Positions 56,960 through 64,000 of a stretch of 64,000 bases of DNA are shown piece after piece; positions within the stretch are counted from its first letter, which is position 1; the number at the start of each line of letters is the position of its first letter. The notes below the pieces were generated by a model. That model did no database searches. It had not been told where the DNA came from and saw only the letters and a program-made list of their open reading frames with translations. The translations under genes and the position numbers were made by a program. Source of the stretch: Lentzea pudingi (GTDB lineage: Bacteria; Actinomycetota; Actinomycetes; Mycobacteriales; Pseudonocardiaceae); the NCBI RefSeq assembly GCF_014646255.1, contig NZ_BMNC01000008.1, positions 124,001-188,000 of the forward strand, given 5' to 3'.

Positions 56960-58762
56960 GTGACCACGAGCGCGCCGGCGAAGATCCTGCGCACGGCGTC
57001 CGGGCGGGAGGCTTCTCGCTGGGTGTTCGACCACTGCCGCTCCGCCCCCGTCCTGCCGATCGCCACCGCGGTGGCGACGGTGGCGGGGGCGGTGCTGCAG
57101 ATCGTCCCGGTCTTCCTGCTGGGCACCGTCGTGGACGGGGTCGTACAGGGGCGCGACGCGTCGATGCTCTGGACGACCGGCATCGCGACGGTCGTCTCGG
57201 CGCTGGCCGGGGCGGTCATGACCGCGATCTCGACCTACCTCGTCGGCCGGCTCGGCGCGGAACTGCTGGCGCGCCTGCGGGAGGGCGCGGTCCGCGCGGT
57301 GCTCGGGATGCCCAGCGCCCGCGTCGAGCAGGCCGGCCGCGGTGACGTGCTCTCGCGCGTCGGCGACGACGTGGCCGTCATCTCCGCGGGCTTCCGCACG
57401 GCCGTCCCGACGATGTTCTCGGCGGTCGTGCTCGTCGTCATCGCCACCACCGGGATGTTCGGTCTCGACTGGCGGCTCGGGCTCGCCGGTGCCTGCGCGC
57501 TCCCCGCGTACTGGCTGGCGTTGCGCTGGTACCTGCCCCGGTCGCAACCTCTCTACCGCGCCCGCTCCGAGGCGCAGGCCGACCGCGCCCAGGCGTTGAT
57601 CAGCGGCCTCGATGGCATCGCGACCGTGCGCGCTTATCGGCTCGAGAACGCGTTCCGGGACAGGGTGACCGCCGAATCGTGGCGGGTGCGCAACATCGGC
57701 GTCGACGTCTTCCACTTCTTCGGCCGGTTCATCGGCCGGGAGAACCGCGCCGAGTTCATCGGGCTCGGCCTCATCATCGTCGTCGGCTACCTCCTGGTGA
57801 CCGGCGGGCAGTCCTCGCTGGGCCAGGTGTCCGTCGCCGCGCTCCTGTTCCACAAGCTGTTCGTGCCGCTCGGGCTGATCATGGCGTTCTTCGACGAGGC
57901 GCAGAAGTCCGGCGCCGGGGTGACGCGACTGGTCGGCGTGCTCACCGAGTCCGGCGGCGACGAACTCGTGCGCAGCGCGGTGGCCGTCGACGCGGACGCA
58001 CGACCGCTTCCCGTCTCGGTGCGCGGGCTTTCCTTCCGCTACCCCGATTCCGAGCACGACGTGCTGCGGGACGTCGACCTGGAGATCCCCGCCGGAACGT
58101 CCCTCGCGCTGGTGGGCGCGACCGGAGCGGGCAAGACGACGCTGGCGGCCCTGGTCGCCGGCACCGGCACCCCGCTGACCGGATCCGTGCGCATCGGATC
58201 CCACGACCTCGCCGACCTGGACGAGGCGGGCGCCCGCGCGCTGGTCAGCATCCTGACCCAGGAGGCCCACGTCTTCGCCGGACCGCTGGCCGAGGACCTC
58301 CGCCTGGCCGCACCGGACGCGACCGACGACGAGTTGATGGACGCCTTGCGCACCGTCGGCGCGGACACGTGGGTCGAGGCGTTGCCCTCCGGCCTGCGGA
58401 CCGAGGTCGGCGAGGGTGGCGAGCGCCTCGACGCGACCAAGGTCGCCCAGATCGCGCTGGCCCGCCTGGTGCTCGGCCGCTCCCCCGTCGTCGTGCTGGA
58501 CGAGTCGACGGCCGAGGCGGGCAGCCAGGGTGCCGCCGCGCTGGAACGAGCCGCGCTCGCGGCCTGCCGGGGCCGCACCACCCTGCTGGTCGCACACCGC
58601 CTGACCCAGGCGGTCGCCGCGGACCGGATCGCCGTCCTCAACTCGGGTCGCGTGCTGGAACAGGGAACCCACGAGGAACTGGTGGCGCTGGGCGGGCGTT
58701 ACGCCGCTCTGTGGGCCGCTTGGCGGTTCGGAACCGCCCACACCGATTGCGTGCCACGGTGA
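56960..58762 (+). CDS. Siderophore-type ABC exporter-fold half-transporter A
   Basis: 600 residues from GTG at 56960: six-helix membrane domain (about 20-320) fused to an ATPase domain (about 345-590). Walker A GATGAGKTT, Walker B VVVLDESTAEAG with the catalytic Glu, and H-loop VAHRLTQ are intact, but the signature reads GERLDATKVAQ in place of LSGGQ. This variation is known in YbtP/IrtA-like siderophore transporters. It pairs with the next gene, which has the opposite pattern, so together they form one working ATP site. Probable role: import of ferric siderophores or export of the free form; the gene order after the binding protein favours an iron function. Confidence 0.9.
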   Translation: MTTSAPAKILRTASGREASRWVFDHCRSAPVLPIATAVATVAGAVLQIVPVFLLGTVVDGVVQGRDASMLWTTGIATVVSALAGAVMTAISTYLVGRLGAELLARLREGAVRAVLGMPSARVEQAGRGDVLSRVGDDVAVISAGFRTAVPTMFSAVVLVVIATTGMFGLDWRLGLAGACALPAYWLALRWYLPRSQPLYRARSEAQADRAQALISGLDGIATVRAYRLENAFRDRVTAESWRVRNIGVDVFHFFGRFIGRENRAEFIGLGLIIVVGYLLVTGGQSSLGQVSVAALLFHKLFVPLGLIMAFFDEAQKSGAGVTRLVGVLTESGGDELVRSAVAVDADARPLPVSVRGLSFRYPDSEHDVLRDVDLEIPAGTSLALVGATGAGKTTLAALVAGTGTPLTGSVRIGSHDLADLDEAGARALVSILTQEAHVFAGPLAEDLRLAAPDATDDELMDALRTVGADTWVEALPSGLRTEVGEGGERLDATKVAQIALARLVLGRSPVVVLDESTAEAGSQGAAALERAALAACRGRTTLLVAHRLTQAVAADRIAVLNSGRVLEQGTHEELVALGGRYAALWAAWRFGTAHTDCVPR

Positions 58763-60450
58763 CGAACACCGAAGTCCGCACCGGCAGGGAGATCCTGCGG
58801 ATCACCTTGCGCCGCAACCGCGGCGCCATGGCGGCCAGCACCCTGCTGCTGGGGTGCTACCAGGCCGCCGAGACCGCCGTGCCGGTCCTGCTCGGCGTGA
58901 TCGTCGAGTACGCGCTGCGCGGCGGGCGGCTCAGTTCGCTCGGGCTGGCGTTGCTCGCGCTCGGGCTCGTCATGGCCGCGGTGTCGTACTCGTGGCGGTT
59001 CGGCGGGCGCATCCTGCAGAAGGCGACCACGACCGAGGCGCACCGGTGGCGGGTCGAGGTCGCGGACCGCGGCCTGCAGCCGGTGGCGCGCGAGACCGGC
59101 CTGAAGTCCGGAGAGGTCCTCACGATCGCCACCGAGGACGCCGACCAGACCGCGAACGTCGTCGAGGTGGTGCCGCTGCTGGTCAGCTCGCTGGTGTCGG
59201 TGGTCATCACCGGTGTCGTGCTGGCGGTGATCAGCGTGCCCCTGGGTGTGCTGGTGTTCGCCGGCACCGCGGCGATCCTGACCGTGCTGGGCGTGATGTC
59301 CCGGCGGATCGGCGCGAACACCCAGGCGCAGCAGGCGATGGTCGCGCGGGCCGGGGCGAAGGTGTCCGACCTGATCGCCGGCCTGAGGCCGCTGCACGGG
59401 TTCGGTGGCAGCCACGCGGCCTTCCAGGCCTACCGCCGGGTGAGCACCGAGGCGAAGCGGCAGTCGATCGTCGTGGCGCGGGTCAACGGCGTCTACGCCG
59501 GGCTGGGGCTGGCGCTGAACTCGGTGCTGGCGGCGGCGGTGACGTTGTGGGCGGGCCTGCTGACGTTCCGGGGCGAGATCACCATCGGCCAGCTCGTGGT
59601 GGTGGTCGGGCTGGCGCAGTTCCTCATCGAGCCGTTGAAGCTGTTCTCGGAGATGCCCAAGTACTTGATGATCGCGCGGGCCTCCGCGGAACGGATGGCG
59701 CTCGTCCTGGCCGCGCCCGCGCGGATGACGCCCGGCACGGACGGGGTCGTGTCGGAGAGCGGTCTCGAGGTCTCCGGTGTCACGCACGGAACGTTGCGGG
59801 ACCTGACGTTCTCGGTGCGGCCCGGTGAGTTCGTGGCCGTTGCCGCGTACCAGCCGCAGGCCGCCGCCGACCTGGCCGCCGTGCTCTCCGTCGAGGTGCC
59901 ACCGGCTTCGTACCAGGGCGTCGTCCGGGTGGGCGAGCAGGAGGTGGCGTCGCTCGCGATCGAGAGCGTGCGGACCCACCTGCTGGTCAACCCGTCGCAC
60001 CACGAGGTGTTCGCGGGAACGTTGCGGGACAACGTCGATCCCGCGGGCACCAGCTCGCTGGTGGACGAGGCCGTGGCCGCCGCGATGCTGACCGACGTGG
60101 TCGCCCTGCACTCCGACGGCCTCGACCACGCCGTGCGCGACCGCGGCGCGAACCTGTCCGGCGGGCAGCGGCAGCGCTTGTCCCTCGCACGGGCTCTGGC
60201 CGCGGACCCGGAGATCCTGGTGCTGCACGACCCGACGACGGCCGTCGACGCCGTCACCGAACAGCTCATCGCCCGCAACATCACCACGTTGCGGCGAGGC
60301 CGCACGACGATCGTGATCACCAGCAGCCCGGCGCTGCTCGACGTGGCCGACCGGGTGGTCGTGCTGGACGGCGGCGTGGTCACGTCCGAGGGCACGCACC
60401 GCGACCTGCTCGGCCGTGACGCCGCCTACCAGCTGGCGGTGGCCCGATGA
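58759..60450 (+). CDS. Siderophore-type ABC exporter-fold half-transporter B
   Basis: 563 residues from GTG at 58759, overlapping the partner stop (GTGA, 58759-58762). Six-helix membrane domain (about 15-310), then an ATPase domain whose Walker A is lost (VAVAAYQPQAAADL near residue 358), whose Walker B reads ILVLHDPTTAVD (the catalytic Glu position is Asp) and whose H-loop His is Ser (VITSSPALL). The signature LSGGQRQRLSLARAL (near 466) is perfect. It therefore supplies the signature to the partner's Walker A, while the other site is dead. It is the last gene of the iron locus. Confidence 0.9.
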   Translation: MTNTEVRTGREILRITLRRNRGAMAASTLLLGCYQAAETAVPVLLGVIVEYALRGGRLSSLGLALLALGLVMAAVSYSWRFGGRILQKATTTEAHRWRVEVADRGLQPVARETGLKSGEVLTIATEDADQTANVVEVVPLLVSSLVSVVITGVVLAVISVPLGVLVFAGTAAILTVLGVMSRRIGANTQAQQAMVARAGAKVSDLIAGLRPLHGFGGSHAAFQAYRRVSTEAKRQSIVVARVNGVYAGLGLALNSVLAAAVTLWAGLLTFRGEITIGQLVVVVGLAQFLIEPLKLFSEMPKYLMIARASAERMALVLAAPARMTPGTDGVVSESGLEVSGVTHGTLRDLTFSVRPGEFVAVAAYQPQAAADLAAVLSVEVPPASYQGVVRVGEQEVASLAIESVRTHLLVNPSHHEVFAGTLRDNVDPAGTSSLVDEAVAAAMLTDVVALHSDGLDHAVRDRGANLSGGQRQRLSLARALAADPEILVLHDPTTAVDAVTEQLIARNITTLRRGRTTIVITSSPALLDVADRVVVLDGGVVTSEGTHRDLLGRDAAYQLAVAR

Positions 60451-60462
60451 GGTTCGGGTGGC

Positions 60463-60576
60463 GTGGCGGTCCGCGAGCTGATCCGGCACGAGGTGCCCAA
60501 GGCACACCGGCAGGACGGCTTCACGGATCCGTTCGGCCACAAGTGGTCCGCGGGCGACCGGTCACCCCTGGGCTGA
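60463..60576 (+). pseudogene. Remnant of a VOC/glyoxalase-family gene C-terminus
   Basis: A 37-codon frame (VAVRELIRHEVPKAHR...) ends with DGFTDPFGHKWSAGDRS, which matches the C-terminal end typical of VOC/PhnB-like proteins (DPFGHxW). Nothing before it resembles the rest of that fold, so only the 3' end of a gene seems to remain. It overlaps the end of the convergent YCII gene by 15 bp. Confidence 0.5.
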
Positions 60577-60894
60577 CTGAAGCGGCCACACCTCGACGAC
60601 TCCGTTCGCGACCGCGCACGGGGTCCCGGCCACCATGCGCACGGCTTCCTCCAGCGACTCGGCTTCGACGACCGCGAACCCCGCGACCGGCAGCGCGGAC
60701 GTCATGAACGCGCCTTCCTCCACCTTCGTTCCGTCACCTCCGGTGTTGCGCACCTGCACCGGCGCTCCCGCGATGCCCATCTCCACGCCGGCGGCCCGCA
60801 ACCGTGCGTCGTGGGCGTGCGCTTCGTCGCGAACCGCCTGATCCGTGGCGTCGTAGCCCGCACGTTCTCCGTAGCCGATCGTCACGAACTTCAT
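60562..60894 (-). CDS. YCII/DGPF-domain protein
   Basis: 110 residues; ATG at 60894 with GGAGG 6 nt upstream. The dimeric alpha/beta-barrel fold of YCII-related proteins is suggested by MKFVTIGYGERAGYDATD, the EGAFMTSALPVAGFAVVEAESLEEAVRMV stretch (shown in two parts here: residues about 60-75 and 76-90) and a final VVEVWPL. Catalytic function is not established for most members; they often lie beside sigma factors or VOC genes, and here a VOC remnant is adjacent. Confidence 0.8.
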   Translation of the reverse strand: MKFVTIGYGERAGYDATDQAVRDEAHAHDARLRAAGVEMGIAGAPVQVRNTGGDGTKVEEGAFMTSALPVAGFAVVEAESLEEAVRMVAGTPCAVANGVVEVWPLQSAQG

Positions 60895-61016
60895 CGCGAA
60901 CCTCCTCTGTCCGGCCCTTGCCGTGGTACCGACTCCGGGCGCGTCCGGAACTCATCGGCGCGTTCACCGAGAGTTCACCTCGCGCTTGCTTCCAGCCGCC
61001 TGGAAAAGGCGTCGAA

Positions 61017-62132
61017 GTGACGAAGGATCTGGTCCTCGACAAGGTTTTCCGGCAGAGGTGGACAGTGAAGAGAGCGCTCGGCATCGGTCTGGCGGTGGTG
61101 CTCCTGGTGGGCGTGGTGACCGCGATCGTCCTGGAGCAGGGCGAACAGGCCCAGCTCCAGACCGTGCGCGGGGTGATCGGCTCGGAGAAGCTCGCCTTCT
61201 TCGCCGACCAGCGGGTGAAGGACGTGTTCGCGCGGCACGGGGTGGAGGTCGAGGTGGATCCGGCCGGGTCGCGGCAGATCGTGACGGCGACGGACCTGAC
61301 CCCGTACGACTTCGCGTTCCCGTCGTCGGCTCCCGCGGCGGAGAAGATCCAGCGCGACCGCAAGGCCGCGCGGACGTACGCGCCGTTCTCGTCGCCGATG
61401 GTGATCGCCACGTTCGACCCGGTCGTCGACCTGCTGACGAAGGCCGGCGTGGTCAGGTCCGGGCCGGGTTACCCGACGTTCGACGTGCAGGCGTACCTGG
61501 AGCTCGCGGCCAAGGGGACGCGGTGGGACCAGCTGCCGGGCAACACGGCCTATCCCGCCCGCAAGAACCTGCTCGTCACCACGACCGATCCGCGTGACTC
61601 GAACTCGGCGGCGATGTACCTGGCGATCACGTCGTTCGTCGCCAACGGCGGGGTGGTGTCGTCGCCGGACGCCGAGGGCAAGGTGTTGCCCGCGGTGTCG
61701 AAGTTGTTCCTGGACCAGGGTTATACGCAGAGCAGCACCGAGGGACCGTTCGAGGACTACCTGTCCGCGGGGATGGGCAAGACGCCGCTGGTGCTCGCGT
61801 ACGAGGCGCAGTTCGCGGACCGGGTGGTGCGCGGCGACTCGTCGGTCCGGCCGGACATGAAGCTGCTCTACCCGGCGCCGACGGTGTTGTCCAAGCACAC
61901 CTTGGTGCCGTTGCGCGAGGCGGGAGACCGGGTCGGGCAGCTGCTGCAGAGCGACGCCGAACTCGGGCGGCTCGCGGCGACGTTCGGGTTCCGCACCGCC
62001 GATCCCAAGCACTTCAACGACATCGTCAGGGAGAAGAACCTGCCTGTGCCGCAGACGATCGTGGACGTGGTCGAACCGCCCGCGCACGAGACGCTGGAGC
62101 GGATGCTCGAGGCGATCGCGAAGCAGTACTGA
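61017..62132 (+). CDS. Membrane-anchored substrate-binding-like protein next to TelA
   Basis: 371 residues from GTG at 61017 (AAAAGG 7 nt upstream). A 19-residue cytoplasmic start, one membrane helix (about 20-40, LGIGLAVVLLVGVVTAIVL), and a large outer domain of the type-2 periplasmic-binding fold: GVIGSEKLAFFADQRV, TPYDFAFPSSAPAAEKI, and TTTDPRDSNSAAMYLAI, a serine-lined anion-site-like motif. No permease or ATPase is encoded, so it is not a normal transporter part. It lies 1 bp before the TelA gene. The downstream lipoprotein shares the TDP-SNS motif. Function unknown; sensing or binding of an anion is a guess. Confidence 0.8.
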   Translation: MTKDLVLDKVFRQRWTVKRALGIGLAVVLLVGVVTAIVLEQGEQAQLQTVRGVIGSEKLAFFADQRVKDVFARHGVEVEVDPAGSRQIVTATDLTPYDFAFPSSAPAAEKIQRDRKAARTYAPFSSPMVIATFDPVVDLLTKAGVVRSGPGYPTFDVQAYLELAAKGTRWDQLPGNTAYPARKNLLVTTTDPRDSNSAAMYLAITSFVANGGVVSSPDAEGKVLPAVSKLFLDQGYTQSSTEGPFEDYLSAGMGKTPLVLAYEAQFADRVVRGDSSVRPDMKLLYPAPTVLSKHTLVPLREAGDRVGQLLQSDAELGRLAATFGFRTADPKHFNDIVREKNLPVPQTIVDVVEPPAHETLERMLEAIAKQY

Positions 62133-62133
62133 C

Positions 62134-63264
62134 ATGACCGACTTCGTGCTGACGCCACCGGACCCCGTCGAGCCCGTGCCGGTCGACCGCGCCGCCGGCC
62201 TGATTCCCGTCACCGACAGGGCGGAGTTGTCCTCGCGCGCCGAGGAGTTCGTCGCCGCGCTGGGTGCCGTCGACCCGCGTTCGCCCGACTTCGGCCGGAT
62301 CGTGGACGACGCCCTGGTGCTCGGCGAGGCGGAGATGCGGGTGGCCGCGCAGATCGCGGGCCGGTTGCTCGACCGCACGCTCGCGTCGGTGTCGTCGCCC
62401 GTCCCGGTCTCGGCGAGCCTGACCGAGCTGCGGCGGTCGGTGCGCGCACTCGATCCGCAGGACCTGAGCAGGCTGACCGGCCGCAAGATCCTCGGGTTCC
62501 TCCCGGGAGGCAACGCGGCGCGCGGACTGCTGGCCCGGCTGCGCGCGGCCGACGAGCCGCTCAACCGGATCGTGCTGAAGCTGCGGTCCGGCCAGGACGC
62601 GTTGAGGCGCGACAACGCCGCCATCAAGGGCGAGCGGCGGCGCCTGTGGGACGTGATGACGGCGCTGTCCCGCGACGCCGCGCTCGCCGCGGAGATGGAC
62701 GAGGCCGTCGAACGGCAGGTCGCGATCCTCGACCTGGCCGAACCCGAGCGCGCCCGGGCTTTGCGCGCCGACGTGCTCTTCTCGTTGCGGCAACGGCATC
62801 AGGACCTGCTGACCCAGCTCGCGGTGTGCGCGCAGGGCTATCTGGCGCTGGACGTCGTGCGCCGCAACAACGACGAGCTGATCAAGGGCGTCGAACGGGC
62901 CGTGAGCACGACCGTCACGGCGTTGCGGATCGGCGTGACCGTCGCGGCGGCACTGGCCGGGCAACGCGAGGTGATCGACCAGGTCGACGCCGTGCGCGGC
63001 CTGACCGACTCCCTGCTTCGCTCGAACGCCGCACTGATGTCGTTGCAGGGCAAGGACATCGAGCGCCTCGCTACGGAACCCGCCGTCGGCATCGACGCCG
63101 TGCGGACCTCGTTCGACCAGATCTACGCGGCGATCGACGCCGTCGACACGTTCAAGGCCCGCGCGGCCGACTCCATGTCCAGCACGGTGTCCGCGCTGGA
63201 CGCCGAGATCCGCCGCGCTCACGACCACCTGAGCCGTGTGCGGGAGACCGGGGAGCAGTCGTGA
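62134..63264 (+). CDS. TelA-family (toxic anion resistance) protein
   Basis: 376 residues, cytoplasmic and almost entirely helical. TelA features: the N-terminal RVAAQIAGRLLDRTL-type helices, FLPGGNAARGLLARLRAADEPLN, LKLRSGQDALRRDNAAIKGER, QDLLTQLAVCAQGYLALDVVRRNNDELIKGVER and TTVTALRIGVTVAAALAGQREV (the conserved TVxALR segment). Members were named for tellurite resistance but their molecular role is unknown; comparative genomics links them to Ter-type envelope or chemical stress systems. It sits between two binding-protein-like genes, probably in one operon. Confidence 0.9.
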   Translation: MTDFVLTPPDPVEPVPVDRAAGLIPVTDRAELSSRAEEFVAALGAVDPRSPDFGRIVDDALVLGEAEMRVAAQIAGRLLDRTLASVSSPVPVSASLTELRRSVRALDPQDLSRLTGRKILGFLPGGNAARGLLARLRAADEPLNRIVLKLRSGQDALRRDNAAIKGERRRLWDVMTALSRDAALAAEMDEAVERQVAILDLAEPERARALRADVLFSLRQRHQDLLTQLAVCAQGYLALDVVRRNNDELIKGVERAVSTTVTALRIGVTVAAALAGQREVIDQVDAVRGLTDSLLRSNAALMSLQGKDIERLATEPAVGIDAVRTSFDQIYAAIDAVDTFKARAADSMSSTVSALDAEIRRAHDHLSRVRETGEQS

Positions 63265-63295
63265 ACCGCCGCCACCGCCCCACCAAGGAGCCCGC

Positions 63296-64000
63296 ATGAT
63301 CCGCCGCCTCCTCCCCGCGGTCGCCGCTCTGGCACTGCTGGCGGGATGTTCCGACGAAGCCGACCCCGCCAGACCGGTCGGCGACGCCACGCCCGGCACC
63401 CTCCGCGTCCTCGCCGGCAGCGAGCTCGCCGACCTGCAGCCGATCCTCGACGAGGCCGCGCGTGCCACCGGCATCTCCGTGAAGTTCAGCTTCACCGGCA
63501 CCATCGAGGGTGCCGAGAAGGTCGCGAGCGGCACCGCCGAACAGGGCTTCGACGCCGTCTGGTTCTCCTCCAACCGCTACCTCGAACTCGTGCCGGAGGC
63601 CCAGAAACGCCTCGGCACACCGACGAAGGTGATGTCCTCCCCCGTCGTGCTCGGGCTGCCCGCCGCGAAGGTGAAGGAACTGGGCTGGGACACCAAGCGC
63701 GTCGGCTGGGCGGAGATCGCCGAGGCCGCGGGCGCGCGGAGGTTCACCTACGGCATGACCGACCCGTCCGCCTCCAACTCCGGCTTCTCCGCGCTGGTCG
63801 GCGTCGCGGCGGCGTTGTCCGGGTCGGGCTCGGCACTGGACGCGGCCAGGATCGACGCGGTCGCGCCGCAGCTCAAGCAGTTCTTCTCGGCCCAGACGCT
63901 GTCCGCGGGGTCGTCCGGGTGGCTGTCCGAGGCCTACCAGCGACGGGCCAGGGACCCCGGCGCCACAGTGGACGGTCTGATCAACTACGAGTCGGTGCTG
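63296..64000 (+). CDS. Substrate-binding lipoprotein (possibly with VWA domain), truncated by window end
   Basis: At least 235 codons, open to the window end; ATG at 63296 follows AAGGAG. Lipoprotein signal MIRRLLPAVAALALLAGC, anchor Cys18. The type-2 binding fold shows LRVLAGSELADLQPILDEAA, TGTIEGAEKVASG, FDAVWFSSNRYLEL and YGMTDPSASNSGFSALVGVA; the TDP-SNS motif recurs in the protein at 61017. In actinomycetes such genes beside telA often continue into a von Willebrand A domain; whether this one does lies outside the window. It follows TelA by 31 bp. Confidence 0.85.
   Translation, partial: MIRRLLPAVAALALLAGCSDEADPARPVGDATPGTLRVLAGSELADLQPILDEAARATGISVKFSFTGTIEGAEKVASGTAEQGFDAVWFSSNRYLELVPEAQKRLGTPTKVMSSPVVLGLPAAKVKELGWDTKRVGWAEIAEAAGARRFTYGMTDPSASNSGFSALVGVAAALSGSGSALDAARIDAVAPQLKQFFSAQTLSAGSSGWLSEAYQRRARDPGATVDGLINYESVL

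Overview
The window is high-GC DNA (about 70% by eye) with many GTG starts, ATGA/GTGA stop-start overlaps, SARP/AfsR-type and LacI-type regulators, CBM2 modules, Tat and lipoprotein signals, and almost no TTA codons. This suggests a soil actinomycete. Lentzea/Saccharothrix-type Pseudonocardiaceae is my best guess, but that is inference. I saw no rRNA, tRNA, CRISPR, transposase or phage genes.

1-16.2 kb. An orphan LacI regulator, a lipoprotein with a degenerate nuclease-like domain plus CBM2, and two Roadblock/LC7 proteins come first. A xylan module follows: on the minus strand, a solute-binding protein, two permeases, a secreted GH10 xylanase and a cytoplasmic GH43 exo-enzyme; divergently, a LacI regulator and a GH3 glycosidase. 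Next are a TerC membrane protein, a Ser/Thr kinase, an S1 protease and a small secreted orphan.

16.2-41 kb. A complete L-rhamnose operon (LacI repressor, RbsA-type ATPase, two permeases, binding protein, mutarotase, isomerase, aldolase-dehydrogenase fusion, kinase) is followed by enzymes that release rhamnose and pectic or hemicellulosic sugars: an SGNH hydrolase, a secreted GH43, a GH78 alpha-L-rhamnosidase, an esterase-GH5-CBM2 mannanase, a four-module alpha-galactosidase and a PL11 rhamnogalacturonan lyase. Palindromes centred on AAACGTTT lie before the rhamnose operon, the rhamnosidase and the lyase, which points to one rhamnogalacturonan regulon. The divergent mannanase and alpha-galactosidase form a galactomannan pair; a perfect CebR-type box lies before the mannanase.

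41-52.8 kb. A second ABC sugar-uptake operon carries a Gfo/Idh oxidoreductase, a PmoA/DUF6807 protein and a cupin; its substrate is unknown. Then come a secreted orphan, a paralogue of the nuclease-like CBM2 lipoprotein, small membrane proteins, an AfsR-like regulator and an SRPBCC protein.

52.8-64 kb. An iron-siderophore locus has two FecCD permeases, an ATPase and a binding protein, three DtxR/IdeR-like boxes, and a heterodimeric ABC transporter with one intact and one decayed ATP site. After a VOC remnant and a YCII protein, a TelA protein sits between two substrate-binding-like proteins, the second cut by the window end.

The strongest novelty candidates are the alpha-galactosidase/ricin/EEP-phosphoesterase/jacalin fusion, the paired nuclease-like CBM2 lipoproteins, and the TelA/binding-protein trio. 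All motif matches and repeats were read by eye; no search was run.
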